Made by a program: the position numbers and the translations under genes. A DNA stretch of 64,000 nucleotides from Sphingomonas sp. (GTDB lineage Bacteria; Pseudomonadota; Alphaproteobacteria; Sphingomonadales; Sphingomonadaceae). This document shows, piece after piece, positions 18,074 through 26,202 of the stretch; within the stretch, counting starts at the first letter, position 1; the number at the start of each line of letters is the position of its first letter. The stretch spans positions 868,001-932,000 of the forward strand of contig NZ_JAGIAM010000003.1 in NCBI RefSeq assembly GCF_017744835.1. Direction: 5' to 3'. Under the pieces are notes generated by a model. That model ran no database searches, had not been told where the DNA came from, and saw only the letters and a list, made by a program, of their open reading frames with translations.

Positions 18074-20317
18074 TCAGCGTTGCCCGGCCTCGCCGCCGGC
18101 GCGCCGATCGAGGAAGTCCAGGATCGTCCCCCACAGATGCTCGCTGATCCCCGGCCCACCGACGCGGTGGGTATGACCCGGGTACAGCATCATCTCGAAC
18201 GGCACCTTCTGCTGCTGCAGCGTCGCCGCCATCGCCGTGGTGTTCTCGAGAACGACATTGTCGTCGGCCATGCCGTGCAGGATCAGCAGCGGATCGGAAA
18301 TCTTCGCTGCGTCGGAAATGGTGTCCGAGGTCCTGTAGGCATCGGGCACCTTGTTCGGATCGCCCATGTAGCGCTCGGTGTAATGGGTGTCGTACAGCTC
18401 CCACTTGGTCACCGGCGCGCCGGCAACTCCAGCGGCGAAGGTCCCCGGCGCCGCCTCGAGCATCTTCAGCGTCATATAGCCGCCATAGGACCAGCCATAG
18501 GTGACGATCCGCTTCGGATCGACGAAGTCGAGCGTCTTGAGGAAGTTCGCACCCTCGACCTGGTCCTGCACTTCGATCGAGCCCATCGCGTGCCAGATCG
18601 CGTCCTCGAACGCCTTACCGCGGTTGGGCGAGCCGCGATTGTCGATCTGGAACCAGATATAGCCGCGGTCGACCAGATATTGCTGGAGCGCCCCGCCCCA
18701 GGCGCGGCTCACCGTCTGGCTGTGCGGGCCGCCATAATGCTGGAAGAACACCGGATAGCGCTTGCCGGGCTCCAGCTTGGGCGTGACCATTTCCCAGTGG
18801 AGCACCGCCCCGTCCTTGGTGGTGAGCGTGCCGAAGCTGCGCTCGCGGTGGCTGGCGAGGTACGGATGATAGGGGTGATCGGCCGCGGTGACGGCATTCT
18901 CGTTCACCCAGGCGATCCGCTTGCCCTTTGCATCGGCCAGATAGGCCTGCGCGGGCTGGTTCACGTTCGAGCGCGTGACGATGATCCGGTGCGCGGCATC
19001 GTCCATCGTCGCCATGTTCCACCACCCGGCCTCGGTGAGGCGCGTCACCGTGCCCGGATTGGCGATGCTCGTCGAATAGAGGTGCCGCTCGAGCACGCCG
19101 TCCTTGTTGCCGAGGAAGAAGATGCGGCCCGCGGCTTCGTCCACGCCGACCACGTCAGGCGTGACTTCCCAGTCGCCCTTGGTGAGCTGCGTCCATTTGC
19201 CCGCTTTGAAGCGATAGAGATGGCCGTGGCCGTCGCGCTCGGACCACCAGATCAGGCTGCCGTCCGCCAGCGGGGTGAGCGCGTTGGAGAGGTTGACCCA
19301 GCTCTTGGGCCCTGACTTCTCGCTGAACAGCACCGCCGACTTGCCGGTGGCCGGATCGACCTTGAGCACATCGAGCACGGTCTGGTCGCGGTTCTGGCGC
19401 TGGACGTAGAGCGTCTTGCCATCCCGCGACCAGTCGACGCGGGCGAGATAGACGTCGATCTCGCTGCCCAGGTCCACCTTGACGCGGTTCGCACCGTTGG
19501 GATCCATCAGATAGAGCTCGACCAGCGCGTTGGGAGTCCCCGCCTTGGGATAGCGCTGCTGGTAGATGTTGGTCCCCTCGGCCCCGATCGCCGCCCGGGT
19601 GACCACGCCGACCTGCGCCTCGTCGAAGCGCTCGACGGCGATGCGTCGGTCATCGGGCGACCACCAATAGCCGTTGAAGCGGTCCATTTCCTCCTGTGCG
19701 ACGAACTCGGCCTCGCCCCAGTGCACCGTGTCGGCGCCGTCCTGCGTGACGCGCTCGCCCTTGCCCGAGCCCAGCTCCATCACCACCAGATTCTGGTCGA
19801 GCACGTAGCTGGCGAAGCGCCCGCCCGGGCTCACGCTCGCGTTGAGCTTGGCGCCGGCGCCCGCCGGAAGCTTGCGCACGCTGCCGTCGAGCGTCGCGAG
19901 GTAGAGATCGCCCTCGAGCGGCACCAGGATCGACTTGCTGTCAGGCGACCAGTCATAGGCGACGATGCCCTTGGTCCCGCCGATGCGCGCTCGCTCGCGC
20001 TGCATCTTCTCGGCCTCCGAGAGCTCGGCGCCGCTGCCGACCTTCTTCGAATCGACCAGCACGCGCCACTGCCCCGTGGCGGTGTCCATCGCCCACAGGT
20101 CGAAGCGCTCCTTCTCCTCGGGCCGGTTGCGCAGCAGGGTCAGCCATTTGCCGTCGGGCGAGAGCGTCATCTTGCGCGGCTGAAGACCGTTGAGATCCGG
20201 GCTGGCGAAGACCCGCTCCAGCGTCAGATCCTGCGGCTGCGCCACGGCGTCAACGGCCATGACCGGCATCACTGACGAAATTAAAGCAAGCCCAACCAAC
20301 CATTTGCGCATACCCAT
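18074..20317 (-). CDS. S9 family peptidase (dipeptidyl peptidase IV type), secreted
   Basis: A 747-residue prolyl-oligopeptidase-family serine protease. A signal peptide (KWLVGLALISSVMPVMA) is followed by a beta-propeller of about 450 residues and the alpha/beta hydrolase domain. The catalytic serine is Ser610 in GWSYGGYM, the aspartate is near 685 in GMADDNV, and the histidine near 715 in GHTHRV. It likely releases Xaa-Pro dipeptides in the periplasm. The start ATG at 20317 has an AAGGAGAT site very close by; the ATG two codons later may be used instead. Confidence 0.95.
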   Translation of the reverse strand: MGMRKWLVGLALISSVMPVMAVDAVAQPQDLTLERVFASPDLNGLQPRKMTLSPDGKWLTLLRNRPEEKERFDLWAMDTATGQWRVLVDSKKVGSGAELSEAEKMQRERARIGGTKGIVAYDWSPDSKSILVPLEGDLYLATLDGSVRKLPAGAGAKLNASVSPGGRFASYVLDQNLVVMELGSGKGERVTQDGADTVHWGEAEFVAQEEMDRFNGYWWSPDDRRIAVERFDEAQVGVVTRAAIGAEGTNIYQQRYPKAGTPNALVELYLMDPNGANRVKVDLGSEIDVYLARVDWSRDGKTLYVQRQNRDQTVLDVLKVDPATGKSAVLFSEKSGPKSWVNLSNALTPLADGSLIWWSERDGHGHLYRFKAGKWTQLTKGDWEVTPDVVGVDEAAGRIFFLGNKDGVLERHLYSTSIANPGTVTRLTEAGWWNMATMDDAAHRIIVTRSNVNQPAQAYLADAKGKRIAWVNENAVTAADHPYHPYLASHRERSFGTLTTKDGAVLHWEMVTPKLEPGKRYPVFFQHYGGPHSQTVSRAWGGALQQYLVDRGYIWFQIDNRGSPNRGKAFEDAIWHAMGSIEVQDQVEGANFLKTLDFVDPKRIVTYGWSYGGYMTLKMLEAAPGTFAAGVAGAPVTKWELYDTHYTERYMGDPNKVPDAYRTSDTISDAAKISDPLLILHGMADDNVVLENTTAMAATLQQQKVPFEMMLYPGHTHRVGGPGISEHLWGTILDFLDRRAGGEAGQR

Positions 20318-20407
20318 CTATCTCCTTGGGGGTGCGTTATCGCGGCGCGAAAGGCGCGGGTAAAGGGCCAGCTTGTTCGGCGCGGATCGCCTGCCTATGC
20401 AGGGCGG

Positions 20408-21058
20408 ATGCAGACCAGCGGCAATTACGAAACCGACGGGTATGCCGTGATCCGCGGCCTGCTCGCCCCCGAAGTGTGCAACGCCTTCCTCAACCAGTTC
20501 CAGGCCGCGGTCCAGCAGAGCGGCACCCCGCTGTCCAAGCTGGCCCGTGCCAACCACCTGCTCCGCCGTGAGGCAGTCGAGATGTACGGCTATCACTTCC
20601 CGCCGATGCTGACGCTGCTCTGGGGACTGACGCCGACGATCGCGAGCCTTGCCGGGCGCGACCTGATGCCGAGCTACAGCTATTTCCGCATCTACCGCGA
20701 AGGCGACGTCTGCCTGGTCCACAGCGACCGGCTGTCGTGCGAGCACAGCGTCTCGCTGACGCTCGACTATAGCGACGGCGTGCCCTGGCCGCTCGAAGTC
20801 GCACGCGAGCCGACCGAGCCCAATGCCTCGACGCAGGAGGATTTCGGCGACGCCCCCTTCGCCTCGATTGCGATGAATCCCGGCGATGCAGTGCTCTACC
20901 AGGGCGTCCACCGCCGCCACGGCCGCATCACCCCCAACCCCAATGGCTGGTCGGCGCACCTCTTCCTCCACTGGGTCGAGCGCGGCGGGCGGTTCGCCGA
21001 CAAGGCGTTCGACGGCAACCACGACACCATCCGCCCCGCCAACTTCTCGTTCCGCTGA
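20408..21058 (+). CDS. Putative 2-oxoglutarate/Fe(II)-dependent oxygenase
   Basis: A 216-residue protein. The order and spacing of His105-Ser-Asp107 (LVHSDR) and a distal His168 or His171 (GVHRRHGR), together with FRIYREGD and PGDAVLYQG, fit the double-stranded beta-helix fold of non-haem iron oxygenases, where His, Asp and His bind iron. The substrate cannot be deduced. It ends flush against the soxR stop codon on the other strand. Confidence 0.7.
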   Translation: MQTSGNYETDGYAVIRGLLAPEVCNAFLNQFQAAVQQSGTPLSKLARANHLLRREAVEMYGYHFPPMLTLLWGLTPTIASLAGRDLMPSYSYFRIYREGDVCLVHSDRLSCEHSVSLTLDYSDGVPWPLEVAREPTEPNASTQEDFGDAPFASIAMNPGDAVLYQGVHRRHGRITPNPNGWSAHLFLHWVERGGRFADKAFDGNHDTIRPANFSFR

Positions 21059-21529
21059 TCAATCGAGTCCGAGCGCGACCTTGCGCGAGACGAGGATGAA
21101 GCGCGGACCGACGCCGTTGAGCCCGGCGCGGTCGTCGGGGTTGTAGAGCGCGCATTTCTTAAGGCTGAGGCAGCCGCAGCCGATGCAGCCGTTGAGATCG
21201 TCGAGCGTGCGCTGGAGCTGCGCGACGCGTTGCTCGATCACTTTGCGGAAATTCGCGCTGATCCGCTGCCAGTCGGCGGCGGTGGGCGCCCTCCCCTCGG
21301 GCAGCTTCGCCAGTTCCTCGGCGAGCTGCGGCAGCGTGAAGCCGAGCTGCTGGGCGATCAGCGCGAAGGAGATGCGGCGAATGTCGGAGCGGAGGAAGCG
21401 CCGCTGATTGCCGCTGGTGCGGATCGGATGGACGAGCCCCTTGCGCTCGTAGAAGCGCACCGCCGAGACCGACAGCCCGGTGCGCGCCGCCAGCTCGCCG
21501 ATCGTCAGCAGCTCGTTCCCGCGCAGCAT
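21059..21529 (-). CDS. soxR: Redox-sensitive transcriptional activator SoxR
   Basis: A 156-residue MerR-family regulator. The helix-turn-helix is at residues 8-27 (LTIGELAARTGLSVSAVRFY) and a dimerisation helix follows. The [2Fe-2S] cluster is held by Cys115, Cys118, Cys120 and Cys126 (CIGCGCLSLKKC), exactly the SoxR spacing. Oxidation of the cluster by redox-cycling compounds converts it to an activator. A GAGGAGG ribosome site precedes the ATG at 21529. Its only obvious local target is the divergent VOC gene, not soxS. Confidence 0.97.
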   Translation of the reverse strand: MLRGNELLTIGELAARTGLSVSAVRFYERKGLVHPIRTSGNQRRFLRSDIRRISFALIAQQLGFTLPQLAEELAKLPEGRAPTAADWQRISANFRKVIEQRVAQLQRTLDDLNGCIGCGCLSLKKCALYNPDDRAGLNGVGPRFILVSRKVALGLD

Positions 21530-21554
21530 CGCACCTCCTCAAAATCGCGCTTGA

Positions 21555-21572
21555 CCTCAACCTTGGTTGAGG
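21555..21572. promoter_or_regulatory. SoxR box in a promoter with an over-long spacer
   Basis: CCTCAACC-TT-GGTTGAGG is a perfect dyad with 8-bp arms and keeps the outer CCTCAA/TTGAGG of the enteric soxS operator. It starts inside a -35-like TTGACC (21551-21556) reading to the right. The nearest -10-like sequence (around TAGCTG, 21576) leaves about 19 bp, the stretched spacing that MerR-type activators correct by twisting DNA. The arrangement points to the VOC gene at 21617 as the regulated one. Confidence 0.88.
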
Positions 21573-21616
21573 TTGTAGCTGCTCGCGGCATGGCATCCAA
21601 ATGCGAAAGGAAACCC

Positions 21617-21994
21617 ATGCCGCAGCCCTATATCGAGCACGTCAACCTGACCGTCAGCGATCCCGAGCGGATGGCGCAGTTGCTCCATCGCCTGTTTGGC
21701 TGGCACGTCCGCTGGGAAGGACCTGCCCGGGACAACGGTCGCGTGATCCACATCGGCGACGAGCGCACCTATCTGGCGGTCTATACGCCCCCGGAGGCCC
21801 CTGAGGCCGATACGTTCGCGAAGGGCCGTCCGCTCAACCATGTCGGGATCCTCGTCGACGATCTCGACGAGATCGAGCGGCGGGTGGTGGCGGCGGGGCT
21901 CGTGCCCTTCGCCCACGCCGATTATGATCCGGGCCGGCGCTTCTACTTCCTCGACTATGACGGAACCGAGTTCGAGATCGTCAGCTACGCCTGA
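21617..21994 (+). CDS. VOC (glyoxalase/bleomycin-resistance) family protein
   Basis: A 125-residue vicinal-oxygen-chelate protein made of the usual paired beta-alpha-beta-beta-beta modules. The N-terminal IEHVNLTVSDPERM and the C-terminal LNHVGILVDDLDE and YFLDYDGTEFEIVSY carry the metal-binding positions (His near 8, His near 75, Glu near 120). Such proteins isomerise, cleave or sequester reactive small molecules. The SoxR box upstream suggests induction by redox-active drugs. Confidence 0.9.
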   Translation: MPQPYIEHVNLTVSDPERMAQLLHRLFGWHVRWEGPARDNGRVIHIGDERTYLAVYTPPEAPEADTFAKGRPLNHVGILVDDLDEIERRVVAAGLVPFAHADYDPGRRFYFLDYDGTEFEIVSYA

Positions 21995-21998
21995 CGCC

Positions 21999-22181
21999 TC
22001 AGTGCCGCGGCGTCGGCTGATGACCGACAGGCAGGTGGTGCATCACGGCGTGGATGTCGCGCCGGTCGATCACCTGGCCGCACATCGGGCAGCGCTCGAA
22101 ATGCTTCAGCTCGTCGCGCAGCATCCTGGCTGCGGCGCGGCGGCTGAGGGTCCGGGGCCGGGAAATCGTCGCTTCGAGCAT
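21999..22181 (-). CDS. Small protein with a CXXC-HXXXH zinc-like motif
   Basis: A protein of about 60 residues beginning MLEATISRPRTLSRR. The second half reads ERCPMCGQVIDRRDIHAVMHH, a CXXC followed by histidines at a spacing that suits a small zinc site. It may be a zinc-ribbon-type adaptor or DNA-binding protein; no family is recognised. The start at 22181 has an AAAGG site. A -10-like TATAAT lies at about 22213-22218 on this strand, so an almost leaderless start at 22202 is an alternative. Confidence 0.6.
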   Translation of the reverse strand: MLEATISRPRTLSRRAAARMLRDELKHFERCPMCGQVIDRRDIHAVMHHLPVGHQPTPRH

Positions 22182-22307
22182 GGGCGCGCCTTTCGTTAGC
22201 ATCTTATTCACCATTATAGGTGCAGATACGGAGGCTGGAGCATCGCGCCCGTGAATCTTTTCGCCGGCGGCGGGTCCGCGCGCGTTCGCGCATTCCACAT
22301 TGCATAG

Positions 22308-22345
22308 AAAAAGGGCGCGGCAGCCTGGCCACCGCGCCCCTTTTT
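22308..22345 (-). terminator. Rho-independent terminator after rplS
   Basis: The arms GGGCGCGG (22313-22320) and CCGCGCCC (22332-22339) enclose an 11-nt loop. Runs of five A and five T flank the stem, so on the minus strand the hairpin ends in a T tract 20 bp beyond rplS. The symmetry means it may also stop transcription from the other side. Confidence 0.85.
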
Positions 22346-22364
22346 GTCTCGAAAAGCCAGAGGC

Positions 22365-22754
22365 TTACTCGGCAGCAGCGACCTCGGTCGGGCGCACGTC
22401 GCGGCGCTCGGCAATGCGGGCCGACTTGCCGGTGCGGCCGCGCAGATAATAGAGCTTCGCGCGACGCACGACGCCCTTGCGGACCACTTCGATCGACTCG
22501 ATGTTCGGCGAATAGAGCGGGAAGACGCGCTCGACGCCCTCGCCGAACGAGATCTTGCGGACAGTGAACGACGAGCCCATGCCCTTGTTCGAGCGCGCGA
22601 TGCACACGCCCTCATAGTTCTGGACGCGGGTGCGCTCGCCTTCGACGACCTTCACGCCGACCTTGAGCGTGTCGCCCGGGCGGAACGTCGGAATCTTCTC
22701 CGCCTCGTTGAACTTGGCGATCTGCTCGGCTTCGAGCGTCTGGATCAGGTTCAT
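22365..22754 (-). CDS. rplS: 50S ribosomal protein L19
   Basis: A 129-residue ribosomal protein at the 30S-50S interface. Family motifs are [46 protein letters not shown] and [15 protein letters not shown]. The ATG at 22754 comes 2 bp after the trmD stop, so translation is probably coupled. It is the last gene of the unit and is followed by a strong terminator. Confidence 0.98.
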   Translation of the reverse strand: MNLIQTLEAEQIAKFNEAEKIPTFRPGDTLKVGVKVVEGERTRVQNYEGVCIARSNKGMGSSFTVRKISFGEGVERVFPLYSPNIESIEVVRKGVVRRAKLYYLRGRTGKSARIAERRDVRPTEVAAAE

Positions 22755-22756
22755 TT

Positions 22757-23488
22757 TCAATCGTCCTGTTTACGTCGCCGCGCGCCAGAGGGAGACTGGA
22801 CCCGAGCGCCCTCATGGCGCTCCCAAAGGTCCGGCCTCCGTGACCGTGTGTCGATCTCGGCTCGCTGGCGTCGCCAGGCCTCGATCTTCGCATGATCCCC
22901 CGATCGCAGCACTTCGGGGATCGTGCGCCCTTCCCATTCGACAGGTCGGGTATATTGCGGATATTCGAGCAGCCCCGTTTCGAAGCTCTCGTCCATGCCG
23001 CTGGAAGGCGCGCCCATTACTCCGGGAACGAGGCGAATGCAAGCGTCGAGCACCACCAGGGCCGCCATTTCGCCGCCCGAGAGGATATAGTCGCCGATCG
23101 ACACCTGCTCGATGTCGCGCGCCTCGAACAGCCGCTCGTCCATCCCCTCGAACCGGCCGCACAGGATCGTGACTCCCGGCCCTCCGGCAAGCTCGCGGAC
23201 GCGGGCCTGCGCCAGCGGGCGCCCGCGCGGCGTCATCGCGAGCACCGGTCGCCCCGCCGGCACGCTGTCGAGCGCCGAGGCGAGCACGTCGGCGCGCATC
23301 ACCATCCCCGCCCCGCCGCCCGCGGGCGTATCGTCGACGGAGCGATGCTTATCGGTGGCGAAATCGCGGATCTGGACGGTGTCGAGGCTCCACAGCCCTT
23401 CGCGAAGCGCGCGGCCGGCGAGCGAGGCGCCCAGCGGGCCGGGGAACATCTCCGGGTAGAGCGTCAGGACGGTGGCAGAGAAAGTCAT
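22757..23488 (-). CDS. trmD: tRNA (guanine37-N1)-methyltransferase
   Basis: A 243-residue SPOUT-class methyltransferase that makes m1G37 next to the anticodon of tRNAs reading CNN and prevents +1 frameshifting. Seen are [35 protein letters not shown], the [13 protein letters not shown] knot region and [15 protein letters not shown]. The ATG at 23488 overlaps the stop of the upstream membrane-protein gene (ATGA). Here trmD is separated from rimM, its usual upstream neighbour, by more than 4 kb. Confidence 0.97.
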   Translation of the reverse strand: MTFSATVLTLYPEMFPGPLGASLAGRALREGLWSLDTVQIRDFATDKHRSVDDTPAGGGAGMVMRADVLASALDSVPAGRPVLAMTPRGRPLAQARVRELAGGPGVTILCGRFEGMDERLFEARDIEQVSIGDYILSGGEMAALVVLDACIRLVPGVMGAPSSGMDESFETGLLEYPQYTRPVEWEGRTIPEVLRSGDHAKIEAWRRQRAEIDTRSRRPDLWERHEGARVQSPSGARRRKQDD

Positions 23489-23808
23489 CGGCGGTCCATC
23501 AGCCGGAGCAGGCCGTAAGCGCAAGCCCAACCCAGCAGAAATGCGATTCCCGCCGCGAAGGCGACATACATCGCCGCCCCTATTGCCATGCCGCACGCAT
23601 CAACCCCGCATGACTCAGCCGAGCTCATCGCGGCGTTGAAGAAGACGAAAGCGCATAAAGCGACTATCGCTCCTGGCACGATCGCTGCGGCGATCAACGT
23701 CTTGCGGGTGCGCGACCAGCCCGGTCGCCACCAGTGGAGACCCAGGCTTGCCAGCACCGCCGGTACGACGCCCAGCGCGAGAACCTCGAGCCACTCGATC
23801 GCGCTCAT
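23485..23808 (-). CDS. Small membrane protein, function unknown
   Basis: A 107-residue hydrophobic protein with three likely membrane helices, at about residues 7-25, 38-58 and 75-100. A basic loop (RPGWSRTRK) lies between the first two, and a C-terminal RLMDRR tail follows. It is joined to the PIN gene and to trmD by 4-bp ATGA overlaps, so it is co-translated with both. No family recognised. Confidence 0.65.
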   Translation of the reverse strand: MSAIEWLEVLALGVVPAVLASLGLHWWRPGWSRTRKTLIAAAIVPGAIVALCAFVFFNAAMSSAESCGVDACGMAIGAAMYVAFAAGIAFLLGWACAYGLLRLMDRR

Positions 23809-24155
23809 AACGTCCAATCCTCGATGCGAAGCCCGGGCACGTCCCGGAAGTCGCGGGTGTTGCTGGTGACCAGGGTCGCGCCGAGCGCCAGTGCGTGCGC
23901 GGCGATCAGCCGGTCGAACTTTCCACGCGCCCGCGCCGCCGCCGGGAAGGCGCGCGCCGCTGCCGTGTCGAACGGGACGACGCCGATGCTTTCGATCAGC
24001 GCGTCGAGCGATTCGAGCCGCGCGATCTCGGCCAGCGCGACTGCCGAAATGGCGACGCTGCCCGACGCCTGCCGCCGCACGCGATGCGCGACGCGGCACT
24101 CGGCGTTGCGCGCGATGCGGATGCACACATTGGCGTCGAGCAGGTAGCGGATCAC
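23805..24155 (-). CDS. PIN-domain ribonuclease, VapC-like, without antitoxin
   Basis: A 116-residue PIN domain. The acidic metal-binding residues are in place: Asp7 (YLLDANV), Glu43 (LAEIARL), Asp81 ([10 protein letters not shown]) and Asp102 (TSNTRDF). VapC toxins cut tRNA or rRNA and are normally preceded by a VapB antitoxin. Here the GTG start at 24155 is only 66 bp from a divergent flavoprotein gene, with no room for one. It is translationally coupled to the membrane protein and trmD downstream. Confidence 0.85.
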   Translation of the reverse strand: MIRYLLDANVCIRIARNAECRVAHRVRRQASGSVAISAVALAEIARLESLDALIESIGVVPFDTAAARAFPAAARARGKFDRLIAAHALALGATLVTSNTRDFRDVPGLRIEDWTL

Positions 24156-24221
24156 CTGTCCGCCATAGGCGGCGCGCGCGCGCAACGGAACCCGGCGCCG
24201 TCCCGCGGCTTTCGGACACGG

Positions 24222-25133
24222 ATGGACGACTGCATCATCATCGGCGCCGGGCCGGCGGGACTGACCGCCGCGATCTATCTCGCGCGCTATCACCTGAGCA
24301 TCCGGTTGTTCGACTGCGGATCGAGCCGCGCGGCGCTGATCCCGTGCACGCACAACCACGCCGGCTATCCCGACGGCATCGCGGGCAAGGAGCTGCTCCG
24401 GCTGATGCTGGTCCAGGCCGAGAAATATGGCGCGGTGCGCGAGCTGGCCGAAGTGACCGGGCTGCGCTGCGCCGATCACGGCTTCGTCGTTCGCGTCGGC
24501 GAGCGTGACTATCCGGCGCGTTCGGTGCTGCTCGCCACCGGCGTGGTCAACAACCGCCCCGACATGGCCGAGGGCATCCACGACGAGGCGCTGGCGCAGG
24601 GGCTGATCCGCTATTGCCCGGTGTGCGACGGCTATGAAGTGACGGACAAGCGCGTGGGCGTGATCGGCACCGGCGACCATGCCGCGCGCGAGGCGCTGTT
24701 CCTGCGCGGCTTCACCCGCGACGTGACGCTGATCGCGCCCGAGGGACCGCACGCGCTCGAACCGGCGATGATCGCCGAGCTCGACGAGGCGGGAGTCGTG
24801 CGCGTCGATGGCGCGTGCGGCGACTATCGAGTCGAGGACGAGCGGATCAGCGTGCGCGCGGGTACCGACGATACGCGGCTGGCGTTCGACAGCATCTATC
24901 CGGCGCTGGGCTCGCGCATCCGATCGGGGCTGGCGATCCAGGCCGGCGCGCGGGCGGCGGAGGACGGGTGCCTGGAAGTGGACTCGCACCAGCGCACCTC
25001 GGTCCCCGGGCTGTTCGCTGCGGGCGACGTCGCCAAGGGACTCGACCAGATCAGCCATGCGATGGGCGAGGCGGGCGTCGCGGCGACGACGATCCGCAAC
25101 ATGCTCAACGAACAGCGCCCACTGTGGCGGTGA
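24222..25133 (+). CDS. Thioredoxin-reductase-like flavoprotein
   Basis: A 303-residue FAD/NAD(P)-dependent oxidoreductase with the two-dinucleotide-domain plan of thioredoxin reductase. The FAD motif is [15 protein letters not shown] at residues 5-19, the NAD(P) motif is [14 protein letters not shown], and the redox pair Cys132-Pro-Val-Cys135 sits in [32 protein letters not shown] closes the FAD site. No thioredoxin lies beside it, so the partner is unknown. It is divergent from the PIN gene. Confidence 0.9.
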   Translation: MDDCIIIGAGPAGLTAAIYLARYHLSIRLFDCGSSRAALIPCTHNHAGYPDGIAGKELLRLMLVQAEKYGAVRELAEVTGLRCADHGFVVRVGERDYPARSVLLATGVVNNRPDMAEGIHDEALAQGLIRYCPVCDGYEVTDKRVGVIGTGDHAAREALFLRGFTRDVTLIAPEGPHALEPAMIAELDEAGVVRVDGACGDYRVEDERISVRAGTDDTRLAFDSIYPALGSRIRSGLAIQAGARAAEDGCLEVDSHQRTSVPGLFAAGDVAKGLDQISHAMGEAGVAATTIRNMLNEQRPLWR

Positions 25134-25140
25134 GAAGCGA

Positions 25141-25191
25141 CATTCAACCATTGGGTTAGCGGGGCGCGACGCCAAACCCTTTGGTTGAATG
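25141..25191. repeat. Imperfect inverted repeat, about 50 bp
   Basis: CATTCAACCA at 25141 pairs perfectly with TGGTTGAATG at 25182-25191; after two mismatches GGGTT pairs with AACCC. The inside is GC-rich (GGGGCGCGACGCC). It lies just after the flavoprotein gene, but neither side has a T tract, so it is not a standard terminator. The remaining bases to 25375 hold no gene that I can see, only a short direct repeat of CGCGGATTC. Confidence 0.6.
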
Positions 25192-25375
25192 AAAAAGCGC
25201 GGATTCCTGCGGGTTTCGGTGAAAATGGCGGTCTGGAAGTGGACACGAAACGCGGATTCACGCGAAAATTCGTCGCGCCCTTCTGCTCCGCCGGAGCGGT
25301 GTGCTGGAGCAAGGGGCAGGCACAGGCGCATTTTAGAACATTTACAGAACAAATCCTACAAGTAAAGTGGCGCGA

Positions 25376-26101
25376 TCAGTGCCCTACCCCGCCCGTCGCG
25401 AGCGCATGCGCCCAGTCCGGGCGGCCTTCGTCGGCTGCCTTGGCGGCTGCGGCGGCGTGGTCGTAGGCCACGGCGTGGAAGCTGAGCGTGCCGGCTTCGA
25501 GGATCGCGTAGCGGGCGTGCGGGTCGCCGGTCTCGACGATGTAGGGAAAGGGGCGGTCGTCGTCGAAGGCCTGGAGGCCGACGCTGCCGGGATTGGCGAC
25601 GGTGCGGCCGTCGGGCAGCTGCATCCGGCCGGGCAGGTGCGAATGGCCGCAGAGGGTCAGCGGCTCGGGGCGGTCGCCGAGGCGTTCGGCGACTTCGGCC
25701 TGGGTGGCGCGGCGCAGGCCGGCGGGTTCGACCGTTTCGAGGAAGGGTTCGACGTCGCTGGCAGGGGTGCCGTGGCAGAGGAAGACGGCGTCGAGGGTGA
25801 GCGTCGCCGGCAGCGCGGCCATCCATGCGAGCTGGGCGTCGGACAGCCGGGGCCGCGTGAAGGCGTCGGTGGCGCTCATCCGCTCGGGCGCAAGCGTGAG
25901 CACCTGGCGCTCGTGATTGCCGGCGATCGTCGGCCAGTCGCGCGCCATGAGCAGCTCGGCGGTCTCGGCGGGCCAGAGCGGGCCCGAGAGGATGTCGCCG
26001 AGATTGACGAAGCGCGTGCAGCCGCGCGCCTCGGCATCGGCGATCACTGCCTCGAGCGCGAGGAGGTTGCCGTGGACGTCGGAGAGGATCGCGGTGCGCA
26101 T
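25376..26101 (-). CDS. Metallophosphoesterase (YfcE/calcineurin-like)
   Basis: A 241-residue phosphoesterase with the full set of calcineurin-like motifs: ILSDVHGNLLAL (D-X-H), NLGDILSGP (GD), IAGNHERQ (GNHE), FLCHGTP and CGHSHLPGRM (GHSH). Two metal ions are bound by these residues. The NPGSVGLQ segment is typical of the group that includes YfcE. The substrate is not evident from sequence; phosphodiesters or nucleotides are usual. Confidence 0.93.
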   Translation of the reverse strand: MRTAILSDVHGNLLALEAVIADAEARGCTRFVNLGDILSGPLWPAETAELLMARDWPTIAGNHERQVLTLAPERMSATDAFTRPRLSDAQLAWMAALPATLTLDAVFLCHGTPASDVEPFLETVEPAGLRRATQAEVAERLGDRPEPLTLCGHSHLPGRMQLPDGRTVANPGSVGLQAFDDDRPFPYIVETGDPHARYAILEAGTLSFHAVAYDHAAAAAKAADEGRPDWAHALATGGVGH

Positions 26102-26152
26102 GCCAGTGGGATTATCGGGTCGATCGCGTGCGTGCCAAGTGTCGATATCTAT

Positions 26153-26177
26153 CTCCCCTCCCTGAAAGGGAGGGGAG
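26153..26177. repeat. Short palindromic repeat (CTCCCCTCCC type)
   Basis: CTCCCCTCCC-TGAAA-GGGAGGGGAG is a perfect 10-bp stem with a 5-nt loop. It is between the metallophosphoesterase start and the serine hydrolase stop and resembles the hairpins at 28291-28395, so it is probably a member of the same dispersed intergenic repeat family. Confidence 0.75.
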
Positions 26178-26202
26178 TGTATTGAGTGAAGGTCGGTCCG
26201 AC

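Noticed and set aside
24156..24221. A VapB-type antitoxin gene upstream of the PIN gene
   Set aside because: The gap to the divergent flavoprotein start is 66 bp and holds no frame with a ribosome site.
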